From positions 62,001 to 126,000 of the forward strand of contig CANXME010002520.1 in assembly GCA_948144175.1 (NCBI GenBank): a DNA stretch of 64,000 bases. The letters are read 5' to 3'. Every line of letters begins with the position of its first letter. Position 1 is the first letter of the stretch. Position numbers and translations under genes: made by a program. Below the pieces are notes generated by a model, which was given only the letters and a program-made list of their open reading frames with translations, had not been told where the DNA came from and did no database searches. The DNA comes from Closterium sp. NIES-65. Its lineage: Eukaryota > Streptophyta > Zygnematophyceae > Desmidiales > Closteriaceae. Below are positions 9,167 to 20,920 of the stretch, piece after piece.

Positions 9167-11398
9167 TCGGATCAAGTAACCACATATCGTAAGAACCGTT
9201 GAGGAATCCAATCGAATTTCAGATTGCCAGCAATCAACGGTACCAAAAGTAAAAAATCCCCAAGCGGGGTCGCTTCCAGTGCTTCAAAAGCAGGTTTCAA
9301 GAGGATTCGTTGTTCTGCATCTCTGTTTTTGCAAAATCCTCGAGCTGAATCAGTATTTGCACACTAGCATTGGACAACCAATCGTGCATTTTTGCAACGG
9401 GACCAATTTAATCATCGAATCAATGGCAGCCGTCTTCTTCTCGCGCCTGGTTCACTTGAGGGTGGTGGCGATACTTCCTTCCCAACTTAGTACACATAGT
9501 CCGCGGTATTTTAACCAGGTGAACTTTGTTCATTCAAACCCTCTTTGTTCGTTTCTGGGTAGTGTTTTTAGCACCCAGAGTCATCGAGGCTACGATTCTG
9601 TAGCCGAAAGCACTTCCGTCTAAGGAACTCACACTTAGTGCTCCAAGATAGACGGATTGACATTTGTCACACTCGGCATTCACTGAGTTTTTTCTGCTGT
9701 CATCTCGCGAAGGGAATGCTAGATTCTACCCTCGTAAAGTTTGAAACAACCCGACTAAATAAGTTTGATAAAGGAGAAGTACCCTCGCGTGGTTAAGATA
9801 GCGCCGGTTAAAATACCGCGGACTAGGTGTAAGATCAATATCTACGTTGGGAGTTCATCCCTGTGAGCTTGCTTCAATTGCCGTGGCCCTCTCGCAATCA
9901 TGTTTACCTTCTCTTATGAATGTCATATCTTGATTGCTCAGGTACAGTACTTCCCTAATTTTGACTCGTCCGCCCAGGACTCACCCGTTCACCTAGGTAT
10001 TTTTCTGGCATGCCTCTTTCCAGGAGCTTTCCATCTGGCGAAGTGACGGCGGTAGAATTCTCGTTTAGGACTATCCAGTTGGCGAGTGACGTGAGCTCGT
10101 TTGCGACATCAGCTGGGAGTGGGCGCGGGTGTCGGACGGGACGAATTGCCCCAACGTTGTCATTTTCTTACAGTTTTTGTTTCGGCGGCGAGTTGAACAA
10201 GTAATGCCGATTTCGTCCGAAGTCCCATGTGGGTACAGGTCAGAGGTGACTTCGCAAACCTAGGAGGATGTTGGCCCTTCTGGCTGTTCGCTCCTGCGAA
10301 GGACAGTCTGCACTGCTACTGCCACTGGCCTTGGTATCTCTGTCAGATACGCTTGTCTCACTTATTGCGTCTCCCGCGCACGCGCAGCGCAGTAGTGTGG
10401 ATATGGCTACTGCTCAGGAAATGCGCGCATGATGGGTACAGGTGAGGCGGGATCTCGACAACATCTCGTTAGTGAAGTGAACACGTACGTGTACAACGCG
10501 ATCTTCTTTCCATCTCTGTCTCTCGTACCGAACCCGACAATAATCCCTCCATCTGGCACTACACAGTGGTAGTACGGTACGGCTGTTACAGTTCATGGTG
10601 CATTCACGACATCGCGCTTTCGGTGACGTGGCGGGCTAACATTAGATTAGGTCGACCTAAACCACACCCGCGCTGTCACATCTGAATGTGACACCGCACC
10701 TTCAGACGCGACGCAGTTTTCTGACGCGTCAGCAAAACCTTATCTGATTCAAGTGTCGCTATAGTTTGTTCGGTTATAACACCACTAAACCTCCGTCGAT
10801 GCAAGTTCAAATGCCAGATTCATGCAAGCTTGGCACCACTGTACACCCAACACAACCGAAGTATATTCGATGTACTAGCACAAGTTGGCACGTGTGGGAC
10901 GGTTTGGAAGCGAACTACTAGCGGCTGTAGAGACAATGGGGAAGGGGAGACATTGTTCACCTATCCTACAGCAAAGGTTCAGCACTGCTTACCCTCCTAA
11001 ACACTGTTTCACGTAACCCTAGTCATTGCTCGTGCAAAGGTTAGTGTGCAAAGATGGGGAAAACCGAGATTTGGGCATGGTATGTGGCGTTGTGAATTTT
11101 GTAGAGTAGTACAGGAGCAGTCCTTCCTATCTATCAGCCTCGCAGCGGATTCATTATTAGTATTATCTGGACCGTGTCGTCACGACAAATTGTGCTTTGG
11201 TGAACTGTGTCGCGATTTTAGTACTAGTGACTGAGCTGATGCGTGATTGTTTGAGACAGATTTTTCACCCCAGCGACGTCGGTTCCAGATTCTCCAAGTA
11301 CGACTCCGGAAAGTGCTCTGTCGCGGCGACACGCTTTTTCCGTTCCTGCGGCTACGACAACGACAGTTCGTCCGAAGCTTTTGCCATTCATTCTCCTC
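9167..11398. other. Region without a recognisable gene, upstream of the bHLH gene
   Basis: Short ORFs here (for example 9279-9623, 10010-10204, 11046-11234) have no recognisable domain and no consistent splice links. The stretch contains the hairpin-rich unit at 9497-9825 and must hold the promoter and leader of the bHLH gene, though I cannot point to a TATA box with confidence. Confidence 0.5.
9497..9825. repeat. 329-bp unit bounded by 20-bp perfect inverted repeats
   Basis: TAGTCCGCGGTATTTTAACC at 9497-9516 is the exact reverse complement of 9806-9825. Inside are further short inverted pairs: CTGGGT/ACCCAG (9555-9560, 9573-9578), GGCTAC/GTAGCC (9588-9593, 9600-9605), AGCACT/AGTGCT (9609-9614, 9637-9642) and CCGTCTA/TAGACGG (9616-9622, 9649-9655). 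The last two interleave. I see no clear target-site duplication. It could be a MITE-like foldback element or a structured transcript. Confidence 0.55.
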
Positions 11399-14071
11399 AT
11401 GGACTCAGTCAACGCGGCGCTTCGGTTTCAAACGGGAGAACCAGGATTCCCCAACGCGCCTCAAACGGGGAAACCAGCATCATGCTTCGACATGCTTCAA
11501 AAGGGGGAGCTGCAAGGCAGCAGCGCGCTGGCAGCGGATTGGAGCAGCATCAGCCGGAACGAGCTGAGCCTCATCCAAGCAGCTCTGCAGCGCGCCGAGC
11601 ACCCTGGATTGCCACTGGGTGACTCTTCTTTGATCGCCGCGCAGCAATTTCCGAGTGACTTGGAGCCTGCGTTAACCGCGGCGCACCCCGGACTGCCACT
11701 GGGTGGCTCCGCTTTGACCGCCATGGCGCAGCGGCAAGGGCTGGGTGACACCGAGCCGGCTTTAATCGCGGGGCAGGCAGCGCGGCAACAGAGAGTGAAG
11801 GAGAGAGAGAGTTCGGCTGCAGAGACAGCACCCTCTGCAGCGCTTTTTGAGGCGCCTCAAAAACCCTCTGCAGCGCTCCTGCAGGATGGGTATGGTGCTC
11901 TGGGGCAGCTATCTCCAACCACCCCCCTGCTGGTTCAAATCTCGAATGAGACCTGCGGCAGTTCCCTTTCGCCCCTTCCTTCGCCACTCAACACCTCCCT
12001 TCCTCCCCCTGCTTGTCGCACCTTCACCCTGCCGTCGCTTCCCCCGGTCCTGCACCCATCAACAGCGCTGAGGGCTCGCTGCAGTCCCGGCTTTGTGCCA
12101 TCCGGCTTTGTGCCATCTTTTGGCACGAAGCGAAGGCTGTTAGCCGCCCAGATTCATGATCTTGCGGATATGGAGGCTCTTCAGGTGAGGAAGAGGTTAC
12201 GTGGTAACCCTACTGCCGCTGACTCTGGCCTCCCTCTTGCTGCAACTGCTGCTGCTGCTCCTCCTCCTGCTCCTCCTCCCCCTCCTGCTGCTGCTGCTAC
12301 TGCTGCTATTGCTGCAACTGCTGCTGTATTCTCTAGCAGCAGTATAACCAGGCACGAAGCGCCATGGAGTGCAGAATCAGCAGCAGCAGCAGCAGCAGCA
12401 GTGCCTGCTGCTGTTATGGCCGGCCCAACCTCTGCAACCTTCGTGGCAAGAAGCACACATGCTGCAGTGCCCTCCTCCTGGACTGCTGCTGCTGCTGCTG
12501 CCACTCCTGCTGCAACTTCTGCTGCTGCCACTCCTGCTGCAACTGCTGCTGCTGCTGCAACCGCCTTCCCAAGAGACGCTGGCATGTGCCGCACACGTCT
12601 CAGCATGAGCCCCACACACTCTGGCCTGGACGCCACCCACCCTGACACGTTGCCCACACGTGCTGGTGTGAGCCCAACACGTGCTGGTGTGAGCCCAACA
12701 CGTGCTGGTGTGAGCCCAACGTGTGCTGGTGTGAGCCCAACGTGTGCTGGTGTGAGCCCAACACGTGCTGGCGTGTGCCTGCCACAGCACCCATTGGACC
12801 AGCTTGCTGCAGCTCTCGTGAAGCCGCCGCATCCCTTCAAGAGGGAGAGTGGGGTGGGACTTGATGGGTGCGTGGACAGTTTTCCTCGTGCCGCTGCTGC
12901 TATTGATGATGATGCTGCTGCTGGTGCTGGTGGTGCACCTGTTGGTGGTGATGCTGTTGCTGCCGCTGCCTCTGCTCCAGCTGCTCCTGCAATGCCAACC
13001 TCGTCCCTTGCACACCAGCAGAGGCAAGCAGCTATTAGCAGTCTCTTCAGGCGACTCCAAGCGCAATCACCTGGCAGCACCGCTCTGCACCGCTCCGTGT
13101 CTTCAGAGCTGCGTTTTGAACCGTCTCAAGGGCTGTCGCAACCGCAGCAGCACCCCCGCAGCAGCACCTCCCTAATGCAACCATCAGTGCAACCAGCAGC
13201 AGTGCAACCAGGGTCCTTCCAGGCACACGCGCACAAGCCTTTTCCCCCCAAGTCCTCTGGCCTCCTGCCGTGCACCCAGCAACCGTTCTCTCCAGATTCT
13301 CCACAAATTCAGGCAGCAGCAGCAGCGTTTCGGTCGCCCTCAGCAGCACCCCGGGAATCAACGCCAGGAGGAAACACGGGCTTTAAGTCGCCCTCTGCAA
13401 CCCCGTCTCCGTTGTCCCAGTCGCCAAGGGCAGGGGTGGGACGCGCAAGGGCTGTTGCAGCGGCAGTGGGAGGAGCAGGGGCGAGGCAGATCACAGGGAA
13501 GAGTGCCACAGAGAAGCAGCGGCGGTCCAGAATAACGTGAGTTGGGTGAGAGTTCGGTGCAATGTGTGTGTTGACTCCTGCTGACTTGAGGGCACGGTTA
13601 TGTTCACGCTTCTTGACTCTTGCTGACTTGAAGCCTCGTGTTGACTCTTGATGACTCTAGTTGAATATGGTTGACTCTGGTTGACCAGGTCATGACAGAT
13701 GGCACATGCGTGTAAACACATTGCTCACACTGTTGTGCCCCGTCCCTTCCTCCGCCCATGTCTGTCTCACAGTGAGCGGTTAGGTGCCCTCAAGGCAGTG
13801 ATTCCACTTTCAAGTCAACTTCAATAACCAACCTAATGTGTGCCTTGCCCCCTCTCCTTCCCTCCCGTTCCTCTTCCCATGTGTGGCTCACAGAGAGCGG
13901 TTAGAAGCCCTCAAGGCAGCAATACCAGCGGAGGTGCTGCTGAGGCAGCAGGGCCGGACGGGGTTCAGCAATCGCACTCAGATCGCCACCCTTCTGGATG
14001 CTGCCGTGGGTTTTATTGAGGGAATGCGCGAATACAAGCTGGAGCTGGAGAGGCAGCTGTTGGCCTCATAA
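11399..14071 (+). CDS. bHLH transcription factor (two exons)
   Basis: Exon 1 is 11399-13536 (ATG 11399, 713 residues) and exon 2 is 13894-14071. The donor GTGAGT at 13537 and acceptor CACAG before 13894 join the frame cleanly, giving about 771 residues. The basic region KSATEKQRRSRI and first helix end at the junction; exon 2 supplies ERLEALKAAIP, the loop and helix 2 (TQIATLLDAAVGFIEGM), then a short tail. Glu-9 and Arg-13 of E-box-binding bHLH proteins are present; position 5 is Lys instead of His. The SATE-RRSRI pattern is like plant BIM-type factors, which act in the nucleus in brassinosteroid and light signalling in land plants; that role is not shown here. The N-terminal 700 residues are low complexity: poly-Ala from GCN triplets, two HPGLPLG repeats and six TRAGVSP-type repeats. 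Terminal stop is TAA. Confidence 0.8.
12230..12575 (+). repeat. GCT/GCA trinucleotide repeats in bHLH exon 1
   Basis: Interrupted GCT and GCA triplets encode alanine runs; neighbouring frames read as poly-Ser, poly-Cys, poly-Leu or poly-Gln and are shadows. Such runs are prone to length change without frameshift. Confidence 0.8.
12650..12776 (+). repeat. 21-bp tandem repeat encoding TRAGVSP
   Basis: Six head-to-tail units encode seven-residue repeats (TRAGVSP or TCAGVSP) in the bHLH N-terminal region. The third-position pattern is nearly uniform, so expansion is recent. Confidence 0.9.
13773..13827 (+). pseudogene. Partial duplicate of bHLH exon 2 inside the intron
   Basis: The sequence preceding and including this stretch (CTCACAG, then TGAGCGGTTAGGTGCCCTCA) matches the true acceptor and start of exon 2 at about 13885-13930. 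If spliced from the same donor it reads ERLGALKAVIP and then reaches a stop within about 18 codons. Use of this acceptor would give a bHLH protein cut in helix 1. Whether it is used cannot be told from sequence. Confidence 0.65.
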
Positions 14072-14095
14072 CGGCTTTCGAGGCGCCTCAAAAGT

Positions 14096-14190
14096 CACAC
14101 GCAGATCGCCACTCTTTTCTGCATGCTGCCGTGGGGTTCTTTGAAGGAATGCGCGCATACAAGCTGGCGCTGGAGAGGCAGCTGCTGGCC
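14096..14190 (+). pseudogene. Degenerate copy 1 of bHLH terminal exon
   Basis: Matches 13973-14071 (TQIATLLDAAVGFIEGMREY region) with an added base (CTTTTCTG for CCTTCTG) that breaks the frame. It is followed by AGGACCAAG-like spacer sequence shared with later copies. Confidence 0.75.
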
Positions 14191-14267
14191 TTTTATTCCC
14201 ACGGACCAAGTCTCGCCTCAAGAGGCGGGACAACTTAAGCAGGCACCACCAGCTGACAGTGCAGTTG

Positions 14268-14366
14268 CACGCACATAGGCACTCTTTTCTGGATGCTGCT
14301 GTGGGGTTCATTGAGGGAATGTGCGTGTACAAGCTGGCTCTTCAGAGGCAGGTGCTGGCCACGTGA
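14268..14366 (+). pseudogene. Degenerate copy 2 of bHLH terminal exon
   Basis: Copy of the helix 2 coding stretch with the same extra T as copy 1; downstream of that base the frame reads LDAAVGFIEGMCVYKLALQRQ to a TGA. The shared indel suggests copies 1 and 2 arose from one another. Confidence 0.75.
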
Positions 14367-14459
14367 CAGTACTTTGGAGAGAACTACCTACCTCATAAGC
14401 TCAACGCTTATGCACAAGCGTCTGACTGCTCTGCAGCAGGCTTCAGTTGAGAAGCCAGT

Positions 14460-14558
14460 CGCGTGCAGATAGCCACTGTTCTGGATGCTGCTGTGGGGTT
14501 AACTGAGGGCATGCTGGAGTGCAAGCTGGGGCTGGAGAGGCAGCTTCTAGCCTCGTAA
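14460..14558 (+). pseudogene. Copy 3 of bHLH terminal exon, frame open
   Basis: Reads RVQIATVLDAAVGLTEGM and continues to the same ...RQLLAS stop as the real exon. No frame break. It lacks the exon 2 start (ERLEALKAAIP), so it could serve only as a replacement 3' exon if a splice acceptor upstream were used. Confidence 0.75.
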
Positions 14559-14643
14559 CAGGGTGTCTGGTCGGATCGGGTTCTCAAGGACCAAGTCTGA
14601 AAGGGGCAGGATGACTGAAGCCCACTTGAGTTGCAGCGCCAGT

Positions 14644-14742
14644 CGCACCCAGATGGCCACTCTTCTGGATGCTGCCGTGGGGTTCATTGAGGGAATGCGC
14701 GAGTACAAGCTGGAGCTGGAGAGGCAGCTGCGGGCCTCGTAA
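14644..14742 (+). pseudogene. Copy 4 of bHLH terminal exon, nearly identical
   Basis: Reads RTQMATLLDAAVGFIEGM and ends RQLRAS then TAA, differing from the true exon at only a few codons. It is preceded by TTGCAGCGCCAGT, which contains possible AG acceptors. This is the best-preserved downstream copy. Confidence 0.8.
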
Positions 14743-14819
14743 TGGCGCGTCTGTTTCGAGCACATTACCTTGAATTCTCAAGGACCAAGTTCGGAACAGG
14801 CTTTAGTTGTGCAGCCATT

Positions 14820-14875
14820 CGCATGCACGTGGCCACTCCCCTGGATGCTTCAGTGGGGTTCATTGAGAGAATGCA
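14820..14875 (+). pseudogene. Truncated copy 5 of bHLH terminal exon
   Basis: Only the middle (ATPLDASVGFIERM) remains before similarity stops. It marks the end of the local tandem array. From here to 15461 I see no gene; the sequence is AT-richer and unassigned. Confidence 0.65.
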
Positions 14876-15461
14876 TTCGTCTTGGCTCTTCGCATACCTC
14901 CAATACCGGTACAGTCGCTGAGTTCATCTTGGCACATATTTCCAAGAACTACAGTTTATAATGCTCGCGCTGAGCCTCAGCCCATCACATCCCAAGCCTT
15001 GAGCTACAAGGTTCTTAAAGCGAGGGTCCACAATTGTAGTGGAGGGGAAAGAAGTTTGGAACATGAATGCATGGGCATTTGCAACACCTGCTGTTGCGCA
15101 GTTAGAAATCCCAAGCAGCATACCTGCTGACAGACAAATGTACAACCTTGGTTGAAGGTTCGAGATTCTACGCGCAAGCTGAATACTTGTGCACAAGCAG
15201 GGTTTGTCTTCACAAACAGGCAGCCATTCTGCTGGAAGATGTTATTGACTACATGCATAAGCTACTGGTAGAGGCTTCCATGTTTGTAGATAAGCTTCCT
15301 TATGTTTACGCATGTGTCATAATATTTGCAGTTTGCTTCCAGATTATATGACTGTATGGAATCACACGTTGCTGATGCTACATTGCATTTGGATTGGTCA
15401 AATGTATTGTTCACCAACATTGTGTACCTTAAGCCCCCGGATATAAGCGGATGCCTCAGAT

Positions 15462-15601
15462 TGTTAAAACATATTTGCATGTTCCTAGTTCTGCTAGGCT
15501 ACAGTGAGGTGCTCAGTATAGAGTACAACCCTAGTTAGGGTTTACTATGTGTATCTCACTCTTGCTAGTCATTCACCATTCCTGCACAGATTAACCTGAC
15601 A
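15462..15601 (+). repeat. 5' LTR of Copia A
   Basis: 140 bp, TGTTAAAAC to CTGACA, similar along its length to 20921-21060. It shares the CAGTGAGGTGCTCAGTATAG core with the 3' LTR. Confidence 0.85.
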
Positions 15602-16180
15602 TGGTTTCAGAGTAGGAAACCTGTTAAGCTTTTAGGGCCGACCGATAGTTCCGCCCGTTCCTGCCCGAAGCGCCCTTGCGCTGAAGTGCCCTGCTCGCAC
15701 AGTGTCGCGCTGCCCTGCTACCACGCACGCTGCCTGCCCTAGTGCGCTCCCCTGCTACTGCCCGCGCGTCGCGCCCTGCAGCCAGCACGTCGCGCCCTGC
15801 TGCAGCCTGCACGTTGCGCCCTGCTGCCCTGCCCAGCGAGTGCCGCCCTGCCGCAGCCCGCGCCCAGCTGCCCTGCAGCCCGTGCATCGCGCTGCCCTGC
15901 CCTTAGGCCTGCGCGCCGCCCTGCCCTACAGCCCACGCACTGCGCTGCCCTACTCTTAGGCCCGCGCGCTCTGCCCTACAGCCCACGAGCCGCGATGCCC
16001 TGCCTTTAGGCCAGCGCGCCGCCCTGCCCTGCGGCCCGCGCACCCTACTGGCCTCCACAACCACAGTGACCACCGCCACTTCTACAGCTGCAGCTACAGC
16101 AGTTGCTACTCACGCCCTTGCGCCGCTGCTACTAACTGCGACTGCCAGTCATGGCCACTCTCACGGTCGTAGCAGCGTCT

Positions 16181-19100
16181 AGGGGTGGACAGCAGCAGCC
16201 ACTGCCTCACCCGGACACTCTATCACCACAGCAGATTTGTGAGTGGGTTGTTTAGCGAGTCCGTGCTGGTGGTGGAGGTTTTGGTTTTACATATCCTGGA
16301 CAGCAGCGGCAGCGGCGTCAGCAGGAGACCTTCTCCCCGCATCGGCTTCGTGACTGTGTTTCTTAGCGAGGCGTCCCTGGGTATAAAGAGGTTGCTGCTC
16401 TATGTGCTAGTGAGTCTGCTGCCGCTCCAGGTGCCAGTGAGTCTGTAGCAGCTCTAGGTGCAAGTGAGTCTGCTTCCACTCTAGGTGCTAGTGAGTGTGC
16501 TGCAGCGCTAGGTGCTAGTGCGTCTACCGCCACTGGTCGTGCCTTAGCTGAGGCCTTGCACACTTTCACACTTGACTCAGGAGCGTCACGTTGCTTCTTT
16601 CGTGATTGCACCACAGTTACACCGCTCGCAGCACCTGTCCCAGTCTCACTGGCTGACCCCACTTGGGGCCCAGTAGTAGCGCGAGCCTCCAGTGTCCTCC
16701 CGTGTCCGGCAATCCCCTCTTGCTCTTTTTCAGGCCTCCACCTCCCCTCGTTCTCGACGAACTTGGTGAGCAATGCATTCCTTCAGGATGTTTGGCTTAA
16801 CACCTTTATCCTTAAAAAACAGCGTGTGGCGATATGTGCGTGCTCCCGAACTGGACGTCACCTTGCTACATTCACTCGGCATCCTGGGTCCAATCAGTAC
16901 ACCCTGACCACTGCGTCTGCACAAGTGGTTGCGTCACATCAGGTGGCTGCGTCGAGTCAGGTGTCTACGTCTGGTCAGGTTGCACCGTCTTGCTCGTATC
17001 AGGTACCTTCCCACCAGACTCTCCTCTGGCACCACCGACTCGGTCACCCCTCTCTGCCGCGTCTGCGTAGCATGCACTCCCGTCTCCTTGTCTCTGGCCT
17101 TCCCAGGTCTCTGCCCCCCCTCCCACGCTCGCCTGCCCCGCCGTGCCTTCCCTGCGTTGAGGGGCGGCAGCGCGCCGCTCCTCACTCCTCCGAGTTTCCT
17201 CCGACCACTACTCCTCTGCAGACTCTCCACATGGACAAGTGGGGCCCAGCCTGTGTCAGTGGGACGAACCAGGAGCGCTACTTCCTGCTGGTCGTTGACG
17301 ACTATTCGCGCTACACCACATTCTTCCCCTTGTGCCAGCAAGGCGGACGTCACTGGTGTTTTGATCCCCTTGATCCGAGCTGATCGTCTCTTGCTGCGCG
17401 AGTGGTTTCGGCGGGACCTTCAAGTCCTGCGTCTGCATTCTGACAGGGGTGGTGAGTTCTCTTTTGGCCTCCTTGCAGAGTTTTGTCGAGACGAGGGCAT
17501 CTGCCAGACGTTCACGCTTCCGCCCTCTCCACAGCAAAATGGGATTGCAGAGCACCGCATTGGCTTGGTGATGGAGGTTGCTCGCACCTCCATCATCCAT
17601 GCAGCTGCTCCCCATTTTCTGTGGCCGTTTGCGATCTGATACGCCACGCACCAGCTCAACCTCTGGCCTCGTGTCTCTTTGCTAGAGACCTCGCCCACAC
17701 TCCGTTGGACGGGAGAGGTTGGTGATGCGTCGACGTTTTGGGTCTGGGACACGCTCTCCTTTGTTTGCGATACCACCGCGAGCAATTTCTCTCCTCGCAC
17801 TCTCCGTTGCACCTTCCTTGGCTTCCCCACCGACGCCCCGCCGTGGCAGTTTTATTACCCTCTCTCGCGTCGCGTGTTCTCTTCCCAGGACGTCACCTTT
17901 GACGAGTCAGTCTGTTTCTACAGGCTCCACTCGCACGCGTCCCACCCGGTCCCCCTGGCGCCTCTCTTCCTGGTACCAGTTCCCCCCCCGGTAGACCCCC
18001 TCCCTGGAGGTGCTTGTACTAGAGGTACTGAATCTGCCGGAGCTGGTGGTGCTGCTGGTGCTGGAGGTGCTGCTGGAGGTGCTGGGGGTACTGGAGCTGC
18101 TGGCACTGGAGGTGTTGGTACTACTGGTGCTGGAGCTGCTGGAGCTGCTGGTCCTGGTGGTGCTCGTACTAGAGTTGCTGAAGCTATCGGAGCCGGTGGT
18201 GCTGGTGGTGCTGGAGGTGCTACTGGAGGTGCTGGCACTGGTGCTTCTAGTGCTGGAGGCGTTGGAGCTGGAGAAACTGGGGGTAGTGGAGCTGCTGGCA
18301 CTGGAGGTGTTGGTGCTCTTGGTGCTGGAGCTGCTGGTCCTGGAGGTGCTCATACTAGAGGTACTAGAGTTGTCGGGGCTGATGGTGCTGCTGGTGGTGG
18401 AGGTGCTTCCGGAGCTGCTGGCACTTGAGGTGTTGGTGCTGTTGATGCTGGAGGTGCTGCTGGTACTGGAGGCGCTGGAGCTGGAGGTACTGGAGGTACC
18501 GGAGCTGCTGATGGTACGGGTACTGTGCCACGCCGACCGTTTTTCTAACTGCAGCCGCAGTCATCCCTTCCACTGCCTGACTCAGCCCTTCGCGAGGTTC
18601 TTAGTCTCCCGTCTTCCATTGGCCTCACTCCACCTCTCTTGCGTCCACCGACACACCAGTCTCAGCCACAGCTACTGCCTGGCTCTCCGCTGCCTGCTCC
18701 TATTCCTCACACTGAGGTGACTGAGTCCCTGACTGAGCGTCGTGAGCCTGAGACTCGTGCTTCCATACCTGTTCGTGCTCATCGTGTCGCCTGTCCTCGT
18801 CCTCATGCTATCCCAAGCACACACAATATGGCACTTCATCCTTCCTCTGTTCCACAGTGTGTTGTCCTGCCTGAGCCTCCAGCGTCCTGTCTTTCGCACG
18901 TTCCTCAACCTGAGTCTAACCTTGCTCGTGCTGCCAGTCCTACTGTCAATCGTCTCCTCGCTACTGTAGTCACTGACCCTGACTTTGAGTCTACTGCTGC
19001 GTTTTCCCTAGTCACTGCGCTAGTCAAATTTGCATCTAGGAGTCGTCTGGAATAGGTCGCGAGTCTTGTTACTGAGTCTGGGTTTGTCTGTCCTGCGTCC

Positions 19101-20673
19101 GTCAGGGGTGAGCCTGCCCTTGGCAGTGACGTCCTTGAGGACAGACAGTTTGAGCTTGAGGGTCTTGCGGCCGTTTTACCTCGTTACGCATCCAGGCGAC
19201 TTTTCCCTGAGGGAGATCCGGATGCACTGGACATCCCGACCCCGTACTCTTACGTTGAGGCGATCGCGGGTGAGTACTCCTCTCTGTGGCAGATAGCCAT
19301 GGATGCAGAGATGGCTTCCTAGAACTCTACATGCACCTATGTCAATGGGGTTCCTCCTCCTGGGGCGATGACATGTGGATTTTCAGAGTGAATCGGCCGC
19401 CGGGTTCTCCGCCTGCCTTCAAGGTGCGTTAAGTTGCTCGAGGCTTCAGTCATCGACAGGGGGTCGACTACTTCTATACCTTATCCTCCACCCCGAAGAT
19501 GACTACTCTTTGGGTGTTGCTGCACGTTGCAGCACAGCGTGACTATGAGCTGCACTCCCTCGACTTCTCCACAGCTTTCTTGCAGGGCAACCTTCACGAG
19601 GAGATCTGGCTGCGCCGCCCACCTGGCTTCATTGGGTCGTTTCCTGCTGGTACCCAGTGGAGCCTGTGGCAGCCAGTCTACGGTCTCCCCCAGGCGCCCC
19701 GCAAGTGGCACGATACACTGAGGACTGCACTTGCGGCTCTTGGGTTTGCTCCGTCGACTGCTGACCCGTCGCTGTTTTTACGCACCGACACTACCCTGCC
19801 GCCATTCTACGTTCTCGTGTACGTCGACGACTTGGTTTTTGCTACTGCTGACACTGAGGGGCTAGCCCTAGTGAAGGTGGAGTTGCAGGAGAGACACACC
19901 TATTCTTACCGGGGTGAGCTGCGTAGCTATCTTGGCTTGCAGATCACCCGGGACAGAGCACGGCGCACCATCACCCTGACTCAGTCACACATGGTGCACC
20001 AGGTCCTTCAGCTCTTCGGCTTCCAGTAATCCTCGCCATAACCTACTCCTCTGCCTACTGGCCACTCGCTCTCAGCTCCACCTTCGGACGAGTCCGTAGA
20101 GCCAAGTGGTCCATATCCAGAGCTTGTGGGTTGCCTCATGTACCTGATGACGTGCACACGACCTGCCCTCGCGTACCCTCTTAGTCTCCTGGCTCGCTAC
20201 GTGGCTCCCGATAGACAACGAAAGGTGCACTAGGATGCTGCGAAGAAGGTACTGCGTTACTTGTGCAGTACATTGGACATGGGGCTCGTGCTTGGAGGAC
20301 AGGGTTCAGTGGTACTTACAGGACACTCCGACGCTTCTTGGGCCGACGACTAGGTGACTCAGCGTTCGTTACAGGGTTTAACCTTCAGTCTTGGCTCTGG
20401 CTCTATTTCATGGAGGTCCATTTGTTCTTCTTTTGTGCTTGGTTTCAGCTGTGTTCTATGGCCGCATAGGAGTTACATTGGCTAACCTACTTGCTGACCA
20501 ACTTAGGGGACGACCTCGTTGCTCAAGAGCTGTACCAGCGTGGTCAGCTTCGCGTGGCCTCTCAGCCCAACATTGCTGATGTCTTCACCAAGGCCCTCGG
20601 GTCTGGTGATCTTCAGCGTTTTTGTACTGCTCTTGGGCTTCTGCCCGTTCTGCCTCACCTGCTTGTCTCTTGA
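16181..20673 (+). pseudogene. Copia A pol remnants
   Basis: Protease FTLDSGASRCFFRD (about 16563), GAG-pre-integrase HHRLGHPS and PCLPC (about 17025-17160), integrase VDDYSRYTTF (about 17296) and LHSDRGGEF (about 17430; a frameshift lies between them), NGIAEHRIG, a stop where relatives have Gln or Trp before YATHQLN (17637), then the variable Gly/Ala/Thr spacer. RT runs open 19499-20029 with YVDDLVFA and YLGLQITRD. RNase H is reduced to scraps, the last being ADVFTKALGSGD ending at 20673. Multiple frame breaks make it non-functional. Confidence 0.85.
18001..18520 (+). repeat. GGTGCTGGAGCT-type repeats in the Copia A spacer
   Basis: Low-complexity stretch encoding Gly/Ala/Thr between integrase and RT, a position where every Copia of this family in the window has low-complexity coding sequence. 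Long ORFs in the other frames are shadows. Confidence 0.8.
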
Positions 20674-20920
20674 TCTTGCACTTGTCATACACTAATTTCT
20701 ATATTTATACCTGCATGTTTCTTCTTGCTAAGTTGTGATCAGTGTACTGCCTTGCTATTATCACTCTACATATGAACTGGCCTTGTGGCCGCTTGCTTGT
20801 GCTCAGCATGAGTGGTGATCCTGAGATCCACCCTGGGCTTTGCATTGCATTGTTCTCTTGCCTGATTGGTCTTGTGATCGTTTGTTGTGTTGGCTATCCC
20901 TCATTTTGCCTAGGGGGGTG

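Noticed and set aside
12364-13066. Cys-, Leu-, Gln- or Ser-rich ORFs in the bHLH exon region
   Set aside because: Shadows of GCN trinucleotide repeats; only the frame leading into the basic region joins exon 2.
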